A stretch of 64,000 nt of DNA from Actinomadura spongiicola (lineage in GTDB: Bacteria; Actinomycetota; Actinomycetes; Streptosporangiales; Streptosporangiaceae), in NCBI RefSeq assembly GCF_003432485.1, contig NZ_QVNQ01000003.1, positions 372,001 to 436,000 of the forward strand, read 5' to 3'. The notes beneath the pieces were generated by a model. It was not told where the DNA came from. It searched no databases and worked only from the letters and a program-made list of their open reading frames with translations. Positions 33,683 through 43,697 of this stretch are shown here, in pieces (the stretch's first letter is position 1; every line of letters begins with the position of its first letter). The position numbers and the translations under genes are program-made.

Positions 33683-35248
33683 TCAACCGCAGGTGGTTCC
33701 GGCGCGCGGGACGGTTCCGTGAAGTAGATAGGCGTGGACGGCCGCGCGGACGCACCGGTCGCCGGTGTCGTAGGCGCCGTGCCCCTCCCCCTTGAGGGTG
33801 AGGAGCGTGGCCCGTCCGCCCAGTTCCCTCGTGAGCGCGTGCGCCCACCGGTAGGGGGTCGCCGGGTCGCCGGTGTTGCCGATGACGAGGACCGGCGCGG
33901 CGGACGGCGCGGAGACCGCGCGGGCCGCGTCGTCGCCCGGCACCGGCCAGCCCGAGCACTGCAGGAGCGCCCAGGCCATGGACGTCCCGAAGACCGGCGA
34001 GGCGCGATGGAACGCCGGAAGCAGGCGCCGCACGTCGGCGGGGCCGTGCCGGTCGGTGCCGTCCGCGCAGGTGATCGCGGTGTTGGCGGCGGTCAGGTTG
34101 GTGTAGGCGCCGTTCTCTTGGCGGCCGTTCTGGGCGTCGGCGAGCAGGAGGAGGAGCGTGCCGTCGTGGCGTTTGACGGCGTCGACGAGGGCCTGCGCGA
34201 GGTACGGCCAGGCGTCCCGGGAGTACAGTCCGGCGATCACCCCGGTCGTGCCGAGACTCTGGGTGAGCCTCCGGCCGCTGATCGTCGGCAGCGTTCTCGT
34301 GTCGAGCCGGTCGAGGATCCGTCCCACGGACCGCACCACGGACGGGCCGTCCGAACCGAGGGGGCACGACCTGCGGCCGAGGCGGGCGCACGCCGTCCCG
34401 AAGTCGCCGAGGGCGCGCTGGAACCCCGCCGCCTGCTGGAGCGCGAGGTCGGCGCCGCCGATCGTGGTGTCGACCGCGCCGTCGAGGACGGCGCGACCGA
34501 CCCGGTGCGGGTACCGGTGCGCGTAGGCGCCGCCGAGCCAGGTGCCGTAGGAGATCCCGAAGTAGTGCAACCTGTCGTCGCCGAGCGCCGCACGGATCAG
34601 GTCCAGGTCGTGGACGGCGTTCACGGTGCCGACATGGGGCAGGAGCCTGCCGGAGCGGGCCTCGCACTCCTTCACGAACGCCGCGCGGCCGTGAAGGTAG
34701 GCCGCTCGTTCGGCGGCGGTGTCGGGACTGTCGTCCTGGGCGAGGAGCCGGTCCATCTGGCGGGCCCCGGCGCACCGCACCGGAGCGCTGCGCCCGACGC
34801 CGCGCGGGTCGAAACCGACCAGGTCGTAGCGGGCGCGGAGGGCGGCGTACTGGCCCGCGACCTGCGTGAGGGTGTCGACGCCGTCACCGCCCGGGCCGCC
34901 GAAGTTGAACAGCAGCGAGCCGATGCGGTGCCGCCGGTCGGTGGCCGGAACCCTGATCAACTCGATGTCGATCTTCTCCCCGGACGGCCTGGAGTGGTCG
35001 AGGGGCACCGACAGCGTCGCGCAGCGGAACTGGGACTGTGGCGGGCTCGCGCCACGTGGGGGTTTCGGCAGGCCGGCGCACCGCTTCCAGTCCGGTGCTC
35101 CGACGGTCGCGGCCTCGGCCGGGCTCGGTAGACTGGTGAACGCCGCCTGGCGTGCGCGGGTACCGCCGGCGGAGTAGTACAGGCCGGAAGCGGCCACTGC
35201 TGCGGCGCCGACGGTGATAATGCCAACTATCACCCAAAAGCGGCTCAT
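33683..35248 (-). CDS. secreted TAP-family alpha/beta hydrolase (tripeptidyl aminopeptidase-like)
   Basis: This 521-aa protein has an N-terminal membrane/signal helix (FWVIVGIITVGAAAVAASGLYY), an alpha/beta hydrolase domain with FNFGGPGGDGVDTL (oxyanion turn), the nucleophile GISYGTWLGG, and a C-terminal TAP-like domain ending in SAPVLVIGNTGDPATPYRWA (Asp) and GEGHGAY (His). This is the layout of Streptomyces SlpD/SlpE-like peptidases. The substrate is probably short peptides outside the membrane. It may share the GH3 direction but has its own start with GGGGGGAC upstream. Confidence 0.92.
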   Translation of the reverse strand: MSRFWVIVGIITVGAAAVAASGLYYSAGGTRARQAAFTSLPSPAEAATVGAPDWKRCAGLPKPPRGASPPQSQFRCATLSVPLDHSRPSGEKIDIELIRVPATDRRHRIGSLLFNFGGPGGDGVDTLTQVAGQYAALRARYDLVGFDPRGVGRSAPVRCAGARQMDRLLAQDDSPDTAAERAAYLHGRAAFVKECEARSGRLLPHVGTVNAVHDLDLIRAALGDDRLHYFGISYGTWLGGAYAHRYPHRVGRAVLDGAVDTTIGGADLALQQAAGFQRALGDFGTACARLGRRSCPLGSDGPSVVRSVGRILDRLDTRTLPTISGRRLTQSLGTTGVIAGLYSRDAWPYLAQALVDAVKRHDGTLLLLLADAQNGRQENGAYTNLTAANTAITCADGTDRHGPADVRRLLPAFHRASPVFGTSMAWALLQCSGWPVPGDDAARAVSAPSAAPVLVIGNTGDPATPYRWAHALTRELGGRATLLTLKGEGHGAYDTGDRCVRAAVHAYLLHGTVPRAGTTCG

Positions 35249-35480
35249 TCGTCCCCCCGTTCGTGTCGTGGGGGGCGCTGCTGACCTACCCGGGGGCTCC
35301 TATGCTGACTCCTGATCAACTCCATAGGCTCCACGCGGGGGAAGCGGAGGGGGAGGTGTCCCCGAGGCCCATCCCCCGAAAGTCCGGACACCGCATCGGG
35401 GTCGTACTACTCAGGTCTGAGACGAAGACCATTCGTCGCGGTGATCTCAATCAGGGGGCCGTGCGGCAAAGATAGGTACC

Positions 35481-36380
35481 ATGGCTCAACCGCCCCCCCA
35501 CACAGCGGCCGCAACGACGCGGCGACGGGTGCTCACCGCGCCTCCGGTGTGGCGTGAGCTTCTTCTGGTCGTGCTCTTCTATGCCGGATATACGCTGACG
35601 CGCATCGTCCTGGTTCAGGACGGCACCGGACCGGCGTTCGCCCACGCCGACCAGATCCTCGGAGCCGAACGCGCGCTCGGAATCGACATCGAGCTGTACC
35701 TGAATCATACGCTCCTCTCGGTGCCCTGGTTGGCACGTACGGCGAACGTCTTCTACGCCACGATGCACTTCATCGTGACGCTCGGTGTCGTACTGTGGCT
35801 GTACCGTTATCGGCCGCAGCATTATCGCTGGCTGCGCACGTCCATCATGGTCGCCACCGGTCTCGCGCTGATCGGCTTCTGGCTGTACCCGCTGGCTCCG
35901 CCGAGGTTCCTGCACAGCGAGGGTTTCGTCGACCCGGTGACGGCGCTGCACTCGCTCGGCCTGTACGCCAGCGACGCGTCGGGCACCCTCACCAACCAGT
36001 ACGCGGCGATGCCGTCGATGCACGCGGGATGGTCGCTGTGGTGCGGCCTCATCCTGGCCAAGCTGGCGACCCAGAAGTGGGCCAAGGCGCTCGGAGCGCT
36101 GTACCCGGTCACGACCGTGTACGTGATCCTGGCCACCGCCAACCACTACCTGCTGGACGCGGTCGCCGGGACGGCACTGGTCGGCGGCGCGCTGTGGGTG
36201 TCGTGGATCCTCTACACCAGATGCCCGAAACCCCTGGTCGTCGCGTGGGCCCACGTCTCGGACCGGGTCGCGCTGCGGGCCCGTCCCACCACCCGCGAGG
36301 CGCGTCCGGGCGCCACCGCGGCCACGCGGGGCGCCGCCACGCGAAGCTCCGCGACCGCGGGCGGAGCCACCCGATATTGA
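35481..36380 (+). CDS. PAP2-superfamily membrane protein
   Basis: This 299-aa protein has about six helices and the PAP2 catalytic order LYPLAPPRFLHSEGF (motif 1 region), MPSMHAGWSLWCG (motif 2, PSMH) and ATANHYLLDAVAGT (motif 3, NHYxxD). These motifs are seen in phosphatidic-acid phosphatases and inositol phosphotransferase-like enzymes. The Ala/Thr/Arg-rich C-terminal 45 residues are disordered. The 232-nt gap upstream contains a TATGCT hexamer near 35300 and nothing else I can support. Confidence 0.88.
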   Translation: MAQPPPHTAAATTRRRVLTAPPVWRELLLVVLFYAGYTLTRIVLVQDGTGPAFAHADQILGAERALGIDIELYLNHTLLSVPWLARTANVFYATMHFIVTLGVVLWLYRYRPQHYRWLRTSIMVATGLALIGFWLYPLAPPRFLHSEGFVDPVTALHSLGLYASDASGTLTNQYAAMPSMHAGWSLWCGLILAKLATQKWAKALGALYPVTTVYVILATANHYLLDAVAGTALVGGALWVSWILYTRCPKPLVVAWAHVSDRVALRARPTTREARPGATAATRGAATRSSATAGGATRY

Positions 36381-36401
36381 TCGATACCGCCGCCTCCTCA
36401 C

Positions 36402-36435
36402 GACCCCACGTACATCTCCAGGAGTACGTGGGGTC
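36402..36435. terminator. bidirectional hairpin terminator
   Basis: Perfect 12-bp arms (GACCCCACGTAC and GTACGTGGGGTC) with a 10-nt loop lie between the convergent PAP2 and glnE genes. Confidence 0.9.
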
Positions 36436-36467
36436 GGTCGTATCGGCGGGGGGCGTTGCCGGGCGCG

Positions 36468-39400
36468 TCAGTCGGCGCCGTAGAAGACCCGGTCCACGAC
36501 GGCGCGAGCCCGGCGGGCGTGCCGGCTGTAGTCCTCCAGGAGGTCGCCCGGGCCGGGGTAGCCGAGCACCCGGGTGACGGCGCTGCGCTCCCGGTGATGG
36601 TCGCTGGGCAGCAGGTCGGACGCGCGGCCCCGCACCAGCATGATCGAGCCGCGGATGCGGGTGGCCAGGCACCACGCCTCGGCGAGGACGGCCGCGTCCT
36701 CGGCGTCCAGGAGCCCGGCCGCCACCGCGGCGTCGAGGGCGTCCAGCGTGCGGGTGGTGCGCAGCCCGGGGACCTCGTGGGCGTGCTGGAGCTGGAGGAG
36801 CTGCGCCACCCATTCCACGTCCGACAGCCCGCCGGGCCCGAGCTTGGTGTGCAGCCGCCGGTCGGCGCCGCGCGGCAGCCGCTCGGACTCCATCCTGGCC
36901 TTCAACCTCCGGATCTGCCGGACGGCGTCGTCATCGACGCCGCCCTCCGGCCAGCGGACCGGGTCGATCAGGTCACGGAACCGGTCGCGCAGCTCCGGGT
37001 CGCCGATCAGCGGGTCCGCGCGCAGCAGCGCCTGCGCCTCCCACGGCTGCGACCAGCGGGCGTAGTAGGCGGCGTAGGACGCCAACGTCCGGACGAGCGG
37101 CCCCCGCTTCCCCTCGGGACGCAGGTTCGGGTCGATCTCCAGCGGCGGGTCGGGCGCGGGCAGCGCGAGGAGGCGGCGCAGCTCCTCGGCGACGGCGTGG
37201 GCGGCGCGGCCCGCGGCCCGCTCGTCCGCGCCGGGCTCCGGGTCGTGGACGAACATCACGTCGGCGTCGCTGCCGTAGCCGAGCTCGTGCCCGCCGAACC
37301 GACCCATGGCGATCACGGCGATCCGGGTCGGCACCGGCCGTCCCGACTCCGCCTCGACCTTGGTGACGGCGGCGCGGAGCGCGGCCTCGACGGTGGCGGC
37401 GGCGATGCCGGTGAGCGCCTCCCCGACCTCCCGGACGTCCACGAGGCCGAGCAGGTCGCCGACCGCCACCCGGAACAGCTCCCGGCGGCGCAGCCCCCGC
37501 ACCACCGCGACCGTCTCCTCGGCGGGCGTCGTCCCCTCGGCGTGCCGCCGGACCGCCGACAGCGCCTCCGAGCGCAGCGCCTCGAACGGGCGGGGGGTCA
37601 GGTCGGCGTCGGTGCCGAGCATCGCGACCGCGTCGGGGGCCCGGAGCAGCAGGTCGGTGGCGTAACGGCTACAGCCGAGGACCCACGCCATCCGCTCGGC
37701 GACGGTCACCTCGTCCCGTAGCAGCCGCAGATACCAGGGGGTGGTGCCGAGCGCGTCGCTGACCTGCCGGAACCCGAGCAGGCCCGCGTCGGGGTCGGGG
37801 GCGTCGGCGAACCAGCCGAGCATGACGGGCAGCAGCGTCCGCTGGATCGCGGCGCGCCGCGACACGCCCGAGGTCAGCGCCTCGATGTGCCGGAGCGCGC
37901 CCGCCGGGTCGGCGTATCCGAGCGCCTCCAGCCGGGCGCGGGCCGCCTCGGGGGTGAGCCGCGCCTCCCGTCCCGGCAGCCGCGCCACGGCCAGCAGCAG
38001 CGGCCGGTAGAACAGCTTCTCGTGGATGCGGCGGACCTCGCGGGCGTGGCGCCGCCACTGCGCGGTGAACTCCCCGACGGGGTCGGCGCGCAGCCCGAGG
38101 GCGCGGCCGACGCGGCGCAGGTCGGCCTCGTCGTCGGGGACGAGATGGGTGCGGCGCAGCCGGTGCAGCTGGACGAGGTGCTCGACGCGCCGCAGGAACC
38201 GGTACGCCGCCGCCAGCGCCGCCGCGTCGTCGCGGCCGACATAGCCGCCGCGGGACAGGTCGGCGAGGGCGTCGAGGGTGGCGCGGGCGCGCAGCGTCTC
38301 GTCGGCGCGGCCGTGGACGAGCTGGAGCAGCTGCACGGCGAACTCCACGTCCCGCAGCCCGCCGGGCCCGAGCTTGAGCTGGCGTTCGGCGTCGGCGGTG
38401 CGCCGGTCCAGGTCGGCCTCGACGCGGCGGCGCATCGCCTGGACGTCCTCGACGAAGCTCTCGCCGCCGGCGGCCCGCCACACGATCGGGGTGATCATGT
38501 CGAGGTAGTCGCGGCCGAGGTCGGCGTCCCCGGCGACGGGACGGGCCTTCAGCAGCGCCTGGAACTCCCAGGTCTTGGCCCAGCGCTCGTAGTAGGCGCG
38601 GTGGCTGGCGAGGGTCCGCACCAGCGGGCCCGCCTTGCCCTCCGGGCGCAGCGCGGCGTCCACCTCCCACAGCGCGCCCTCCGCGGTGGTGGCCGAGCAG
38701 GCCCGCATCATCGCCGCCGCCAGCCGGGTCGCGGCGCGCAGGGCCGCCTCCTCGGAACCGCCGGACCCGCCGGACCCGGCGTCGCGCGGCTCGGCCACGA
38801 AGATCACGTCGACGTCGCTGACATAGTTGAGCTCGCGCGCCCCGCACTTGCCCATGCCGATCACGGCGAGCCGGCACGAACCGTGCTCGGGGACCTCGGC
38901 GCGGGCGATCGCCAGGCCCGCCTCCAGCGCGGCGGCGGCGAGGTCGGCCAGCTCGGCGGCGACGTCGGCGACGTCGGCGGCGCCGATCAGGTCGCGTCCG
39001 GCCAGCGCGAGGAGCCGCCGCCGGTACGCGACGCGCAGCGCGGCGAGGGTCTCCGCGCCCGCGCCGGGCGCCACCGGCTCCTCGGCGGACGGGTCGGCGC
39101 CCACGGCGGCCAGCAGGTCGTCGCGGGGGCTCCCGGCGGGCGGGGCCGCGCCGTCCCGGAGCACCCGCCAATGCTCGGGGTGCCGGACGAGATGGTCGCC
39201 GAGCGCGGCGCTGACCCCGAGGACGGTGGTGAGCCGCTCCCGCGTCCCCGCCTCCTCCGCCAGGGCCTCGCGGAGTTCCCCGCCGGCGCCGTTCTCGTCG
39301 GCGGACGGCAGCAGCCGCAGCAGCCCGTCCAGCGCCAGGTCGGGGTCGGCGGTGCCGCCCAGGGCTTCGAGGAGGACGTCGAGGAGATCGTCCTTCTCGA

Positions 39401-39503
39401 CGTCGAGGAGGAGACGCTCGGCGCGGGCCGCGTCGGTGAAGCCGAGCCTCGCCAGGCGCCCGGCGAGGGACGAGCGGCGCTCAGGAGTCCGGGACTCGGT
39501 CAC
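36468..39503 (-). CDS. glnE: bifunctional glutamine synthetase adenylyltransferase / adenylyl-removing enzyme
   Basis: GlnE adenylylates and deadenylylates GlnA. The 1011-aa protein has two nucleotidyltransferase domains, each with the acidic metal motif: GARELNYVSDVDVIFV in the N-terminal half and GGHELGYGSDADVMFV in the C-terminal half, each followed by LRPEGKxGPLVRTL. GTG 39503 (VTESRTPERRSS) is preferred because TACGGT ends 7 nt before it; a GTG at 39512 overlaps that hexamer. It lies 28 nt after glnA2, the same order as mycobacterial glnE-glnA2. Its target glnA is at 25120. Confidence 0.96.
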   Translation of the reverse strand: MTESRTPERRSSLAGRLARLGFTDAARAERLLLDVEKDDLLDVLLEALGGTADPDLALDGLLRLLPSADENGAGGELREALAEEAGTRERLTTVLGVSAALGDHLVRHPEHWRVLRDGAAPPAGSPRDDLLAAVGADPSAEEPVAPGAGAETLAALRVAYRRRLLALAGRDLIGAADVADVAAELADLAAAALEAGLAIARAEVPEHGSCRLAVIGMGKCGARELNYVSDVDVIFVAEPRDAGSGGSGGSEEAALRAATRLAAAMMRACSATTAEGALWEVDAALRPEGKAGPLVRTLASHRAYYERWAKTWEFQALLKARPVAGDADLGRDYLDMITPIVWRAAGGESFVEDVQAMRRRVEADLDRRTADAERQLKLGPGGLRDVEFAVQLLQLVHGRADETLRARATLDALADLSRGGYVGRDDAAALAAAYRFLRRVEHLVQLHRLRRTHLVPDDEADLRRVGRALGLRADPVGEFTAQWRRHAREVRRIHEKLFYRPLLLAVARLPGREARLTPEAARARLEALGYADPAGALRHIEALTSGVSRRAAIQRTLLPVMLGWFADAPDPDAGLLGFRQVSDALGTTPWYLRLLRDEVTVAERMAWVLGCSRYATDLLLRAPDAVAMLGTDADLTPRPFEALRSEALSAVRRHAEGTTPAEETVAVVRGLRRRELFRVAVGDLLGLVDVREVGEALTGIAAATVEAALRAAVTKVEAESGRPVPTRIAVIAMGRFGGHELGYGSDADVMFVHDPEPGADERAAGRAAHAVAEELRRLLALPAPDPPLEIDPNLRPEGKRGPLVRTLASYAAYYARWSQPWEAQALLRADPLIGDPELRDRFRDLIDPVRWPEGGVDDDAVRQIRRLKARMESERLPRGADRRLHTKLGPGGLSDVEWVAQLLQLQHAHEVPGLRTTRTLDALDAAVAAGLLDAEDAAVLAEAWCLATRIRGSIMLVRGRASDLLPSDHHRERSAVTRVLGYPGPGDLLEDYSRHARRARAVVDRVFYGAD

Positions 39504-39531
39504 GGGGTCCACCGTAATCCGGCGGCCCGTG

Positions 39532-40893
39532 TCACAGGACGGCGAGGAGCCGTTTGCGTTCGAACTCGGTCACCTGGCGGCGGTAGTCCTCCCACTCCTG
39601 CCGCTTGTTGCGCAGGAAGAAGTCGAACACGTGCTCGCCGAGGATGTCGGCCATCAGCTCGCTGCGCTCCATCGCGTGGATCGCCTCGTCCAGGTTCTGC
39701 GGCAGCGGCTCGATGCCGAGGGCGCGCCGTTCGGCGACGGTGAGGGCCCACACGTCGTCCTCGGCGCCCGGCGGCAGCTCGTAGCCCTCCTCGATGCCCT
39801 TGAGCCCGGCGCCGAGGATCGCCGCGAACGCCAGGTAGGGGTTCGCGGCCGTGTCCAGCGACCGGAACTCGATGCGGGTCGAGTGTCCCTTGTGCGGCTT
39901 GTACATCGGGACGCGGACGAGCGCCGACCGGTTGTTGTGCCCCCAGCAGATGTACGAGGGGGCCTCTCCCCCGGCCCCGGCGGCGGACCCGACGTTGCCC
40001 CACAGCCGTTTGTAGGAGTTGACCCACTGGTTGCACACCGCGGTGATCTCCGCGCAGTGCCGCAGCAGCCCCGCGATGAACGCCCGCCCGACCTTGGACA
40101 GCTTGTACTCGGCGCCCGGCTCGTAGAAGGCGTTGCGGTCGCCCTCGAACAGCGACATGTGGGTGTGCATGCCGGAGCCGGGATGCTCGGTGAACGGCTT
40201 CGGCATGAAGGACGCGTGCACGCCCTGCTCCAGCGCGACCTCCTTCATCACCAGCCGGAACGTCATGATGTTGTCGGCGGTGGTGAGCGCGTCGGCGTAC
40301 CGCAGGTCGATCTCCTGCTGGCCGGGGGCGCCCTCGTGGTGGCTGAACTCCACCGAGATGCCCATCGCCTCCAGCATCGTGATCGCGTTGCGGCGGAAGT
40401 CGTGCGCGGCGCTGTGCGGGGTGTGGTCGAAGTATCCGGCCGCGTCCGCGGGCTCGGGCTCGCGCCCGTCCTCGGGCTTGTCGTTGAGCAGGAAGAACTC
40501 GATCTCGGGGTGGGTGTAGAAGGTGAAGCCGAGGTCGGCGGCGCGGGCGAGGGCCCGTTTGAGGACGTAGCGGGGGTCGGCGAAGCTCGGCGTCCCGTCC
40601 GGCATGAGGATGTCGCAGAACATCCGCCCGACGCCCGGGGACTCCGACCGCCAGGGCAGCACCTGGAACGTGGACGGATCCGGCTTGGCGATCATGTCGG
40701 CCTCATAAACCCGGGCGAAGCCCTCGATCGCCGAGCCGTCGAAGCCGATGCCCTCGCCGAAGGCGCCCTCCAGTTCGGCGGGGGCGACGGCCACGGACTT
40801 CAGGAAACCGAGCACGTCGGTGAACCACAGCCGGATGAAGCGGATGTCGCGCTCCTCCAGCGTTCGGAGCACGAACTCCTGCTGACGGTCCAC
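39532..40893 (-). CDS. glnA2: glutamine synthetase family protein GlnA2
   Basis: This 453-aa GlnA-type enzyme resembles the actinobacterial GlnA2, some members of which ligate glutamate to polyamines rather than only to ammonia. Motifs are HPEIEFFLL, GAPGQQEIDLRY, MHTHMSLFEG and NNRSALVRVP; the region equivalent to the adenylylation loop reads GYELPPGAED. It precedes glnE. GGGAGAAG lies upstream of the GTG. Upstream (40960-41000) there are three GTTAC repeats that could be weak GlnR half-sites. Confidence 0.93.
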   Translation of the reverse strand: MDRQQEFVLRTLEERDIRFIRLWFTDVLGFLKSVAVAPAELEGAFGEGIGFDGSAIEGFARVYEADMIAKPDPSTFQVLPWRSESPGVGRMFCDILMPDGTPSFADPRYVLKRALARAADLGFTFYTHPEIEFFLLNDKPEDGREPEPADAAGYFDHTPHSAAHDFRRNAITMLEAMGISVEFSHHEGAPGQQEIDLRYADALTTADNIMTFRLVMKEVALEQGVHASFMPKPFTEHPGSGMHTHMSLFEGDRNAFYEPGAEYKLSKVGRAFIAGLLRHCAEITAVCNQWVNSYKRLWGNVGSAAGAGGEAPSYICWGHNNRSALVRVPMYKPHKGHSTRIEFRSLDTAANPYLAFAAILGAGLKGIEEGYELPPGAEDDVWALTVAERRALGIEPLPQNLDEAIHAMERSELMADILGEHVFDFFLRNKRQEWEDYRRQVTEFERKRLLAVL

Positions 40894-41072
40894 AACTTCT
40901 CCCTCGATACTGCCTGCCGCTACGTCGCAGTATGCCCCGCCGCTGTTACCGCGACGTTACGCACGCGCGGCGTTCCCGGACGTTCCCCTCGGACGTTACC
41001 TCCGTCCGGAACATATCCGACCAGCCGGGCTCCTCCGACAACTCAGGCAACCTTCAAGAATCCGGCTTCGGG

Positions 41073-41873
41073 CTAGTCGGTCTCGCCGACACGGGCGGCC
41101 GCCGGGTCGAGGACGCGGGACAGGAACGTCCGCGTCCGCTCGTGGGCCGGGTCGTCGATCACCCGCGCGGGCGGGCCCTCCTCGACGACCACGCCGCCGT
41201 CCATGAACACCACCCGGTCGGCGACCTCGCGGGCGAAGCCCATCTCGTGGGTGACGACGAGCATGGTCATCCCCCGTCCCTCCCCCGGCCGGGCCAGGCC
41301 GCGCATGACGCCGAGGACGTCGCCGACGAGCTCGGGGTCCAGCGCGGACGTCGGCTCGTCGAACAGCATCACCTCGGGCCCCATCGCGAGCGCGCGGGCG
41401 ATCGCGACCCGCTGCTGCTGGCCGCCCGACAGCTGCGCCGGATAGGAGCCGGTCTTGTCGGCGAGCCCGACGCCCTCCAGCTGCTCGCGGGCGATCCGCT
41501 CCGCCTCCGCCCGGCCCCGCCGCAGCACCTTCCGCTGCGCGATCACGACGTTGCCGAGCGCCGTCAGGTGCGGGAACAGGTTGAACGACTGGAACACCAT
41601 GCCGATCCGGCGGCGGACGGCGTCGATGTCGACGTCGGGGGCGGTGACGTCCACGCCGCCGACCCTGACCGTCCCGGCGGTCGGCTCCTCCAGCAGGTTG
41701 ACGCAGCGCAGCAGCGTCGACTTGCCCGACCCGGACGGGCCGATGACGCAGACCACCTCGCCGGACGCGACGCGCAGGTCGATGCCGCGCAGCACCTCGT
41801 TCGCCCCGAACGCCTTGCGCAGCCCGCCGATCTCGATCGCGCCGCCGGACGTCTCCGTCTTCACCGCCGTCAT
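41073..41873 (-). CDS. polar amino acid ABC transporter ATPase (GlnQ-like)
   Basis: The 266-aa ATPase has Walker [11 protein letters not shown]-loop [11 protein letters not shown], signature [13 protein letters not shown], Walker [15 protein letters not shown] and H-loop [16 protein letters not shown], all typical of glutamate/glutamine importers. It overlaps the permease gene by 4 bp (ATGA). It is last in a three-gene SBP-permease-ATPase operon adjacent to glnA2, so uptake of glutamate or a related amino acid is a reasonable inference. Confidence 0.93.
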   Translation of the reverse strand: MTAVKTETSGGAIEIGGLRKAFGANEVLRGIDLRVASGEVVCVIGPSGSGKSTLLRCVNLLEEPTAGTVRVGGVDVTAPDVDIDAVRRRIGMVFQSFNLFPHLTALGNVVIAQRKVLRRGRAEAERIAREQLEGVGLADKTGSYPAQLSGGQQQRVAIARALAMGPEVMLFDEPTSALDPELVGDVLGVMRGLARPGEGRGMTMLVVTHEMGFAREVADRVVFMDGGVVVEEGPPARVIDDPAHERTRTFLSRVLDPAAARVGETD

Positions 41874-42697
41874 CGCCGCCCCCGGCGCTGCCGCGCCTCC
41901 AGCCGCCGGGCCAGCAGGCTCAGCGGAATCGTGATGATCAGGTAGCAGACCCCGGCCACGATGATCGGGGTGGTGTTGCCGACCTGGCCCGCGAGGTCGC
42001 GGCCGAACTTGGTGAGCTCCCGCTCCTCCAGGACGATGCCGAGGAACAGCACGAGCGAGGAGTCCTTGCAGAGCAACACCAGCTGGTTGGTGAGGGGCGG
42101 GATGACGATCCGGAACGCCTGCGGAATGACGATCGACGACATCGCCCGGCCCGCCGACATGCCGAGCGACCGCGCCGCCTCCGTCTGCCCCTTCGGCACG
42201 GCCTCGATCCCGGCCCGGATCGTCTCGGCCATGTAGGCGGCGCCCGCCAGCCCGAGTGCGAGACCGGTCTGCCCGACGGCCCCGCCGGGCGCCGGGGAGC
42301 CGAACGCCAGCGGCACCCCCACCGTGATGAAGATGAAGATCAGCAGGAGCGGCAGGCCGCGGAAGATCTCGATGTAGACGGCCGCGAACCAGCGGTAGGG
42401 CGCGACCGGCGACAGCCGCATCAGCGCGACGACCAGGCCGAGCGCCAGCCCGATGCCGAACCCGACCGCGGTGTACACGACGGTGTTGCGCAGGCCGACC
42501 GTGATGATGTCGGGGAAAAGGTCCCGGGCGACGTCCCGGTTGGCGAAGTTGGCGCGCAGCCTGTCCCAGTCGGCCAGCAGCGCGACCAGCACGACCACGG
42601 CGAGGAACAGCCCGTACTGGCCGCCGAGCGACAGTTGCCGGCGGCGCCTGCGCGACAGCCCGCCGGGCGCCGCCGCCTCGACCGGCTCGGCCGTCAC
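41870..42697 (-). CDS. polar amino acid ABC transporter permease
   Basis: This 275-aa permease of the HisM/GlnP family has about five membrane helices and the EAA loop [22 protein letters not shown]. Upstream are [19 protein letters not shown] and [24 protein letters not shown] 42697 overlaps the substrate-binding gene stop (GTGA). An overlong reading of this frame to 43495 runs through the upstream gene and was rejected. Confidence 0.92.
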   Translation of the reverse strand: MTAEPVEAAAPGGLSRRRRRQLSLGGQYGLFLAVVVLVALLADWDRLRANFANRDVARDLFPDIITVGLRNTVVYTAVGFGIGLALGLVVALMRLSPVAPYRWFAAVYIEIFRGLPLLLIFIFITVGVPLAFGSPAPGGAVGQTGLALGLAGAAYMAETIRAGIEAVPKGQTEAARSLGMSAGRAMSSIVIPQAFRIVIPPLTNQLVLLCKDSSLVLFLGIVLEERELTKFGRDLAGQVGNTTPIIVAGVCYLIITIPLSLLARRLEARQRRGRR

Positions 42698-43515
42698 GAG
42701 CCGCCGCCCGCCGACGGCATCGGCCCGATCCACTTCTCGTGGATCCGCTGGTAGGTGCCGTCCGCCTTCGCCTGCGCGATCACCTGGTTGGTGAGCTTGA
42801 CGAGTTCGGGGTTGTGGCCCTTGCGCATCCACATGCCGTACTGCTCGCCGGTGTTGAGGTTCGCGACGATCTCGTAGGCGGCGTTCGCCGGGTCCTTCAG
42901 CCAGCCCTTGACGACCGGGTCGTCCTGGACGATGACGTCGACCTGCCCGGTGCGCAACGCGTCCAGCTCGGCGTTGGAGTTGTCGAACGAGCGCGGGTCG
43001 AGGCCCTTGCCGCGGACGAACTCCTCGCCCGTGGTGCCGGCCTGCGAGCCGAGCTTCAGCTTCTTGGCCTTGACGTCGTCGAGCGAGGTGACGCCGCTGC
43101 CCTTCTTCGCCATCAGCGACTGCGTGGCGTCGAAGTAGGGGGCGGACACGTCCATGAACTTCACCCGGTCCGGCTTGATCGTCATGCCGCCCATCTGGAT
43201 GTCGCACTTGCCGGCGTTGAGCGCCGAGCCCGTCCGCATCGTCTCGAACGGCGTGTCGACGATCTTCTGCTCGACACCGAGCCGCTTGGCGACGAGGTCG
43301 ATGATGTCGACGTCGAACCCGACGACCTCGCCGGACTTCTTGTCCTCGAACTGGAACGGCGGGTACGGCAGATGGGTGCACGAGGTCAGCGCGCCCTTCT
43401 CGATGAGCTTCACACCCTGCACGGTGGCGCCCTCGTCGCCGCCGCACGCCGATGCGGTCAGTGTCAGCGCCGCGAGACCCGCGCCCAATACCCAACGCCT
43501 CGTCCGTCCGGACAC
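42694..43515 (-). CDS. polar amino acid substrate-binding lipoprotein
   Basis: The 273-aa SBP_bac_3 lipoprotein has a lipobox at TASA/C24 and the amino-acid-binding pattern [56 protein letters not shown] and [17 protein letters not shown] 43515 is preceded by AGGAGGAAAAAC. Probable ligand is glutamate/glutamine-like, from neighbours only. Confidence 0.93.
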   Translation of the reverse strand: MSGRTRRWVLGAGLAALTLTASACGGDEGATVQGVKLIEKGALTSCTHLPYPPFQFEDKKSGEVVGFDVDIIDLVAKRLGVEQKIVDTPFETMRTGSALNAGKCDIQMGGMTIKPDRVKFMDVSAPYFDATQSLMAKKGSGVTSLDDVKAKKLKLGSQAGTTGEEFVRGKGLDPRSFDNSNAELDALRTGQVDVIVQDDPVVKGWLKDPANAAYEIVANLNTGEQYGMWMRKGHNPELVKLTNQVIAQAKADGTYQRIHEKWIGPMPSAGGGS

Positions 43516-43697
43516 GTTTTTCCTCCTGGGGGAGCGATCTTCGATGGGGAGCGATCGGGTGGAGTTCTACGTGGGTGGTCGTCGAACTATCCCACGCCGG
43601 TCCACACGAGCGGGAGACCGAACGACGGTGAAACCGAGATCATCCCCGCCGATCGGTTTCCCGAAAATTGACGTGCCGATCGAACGCCCCCGACGAA

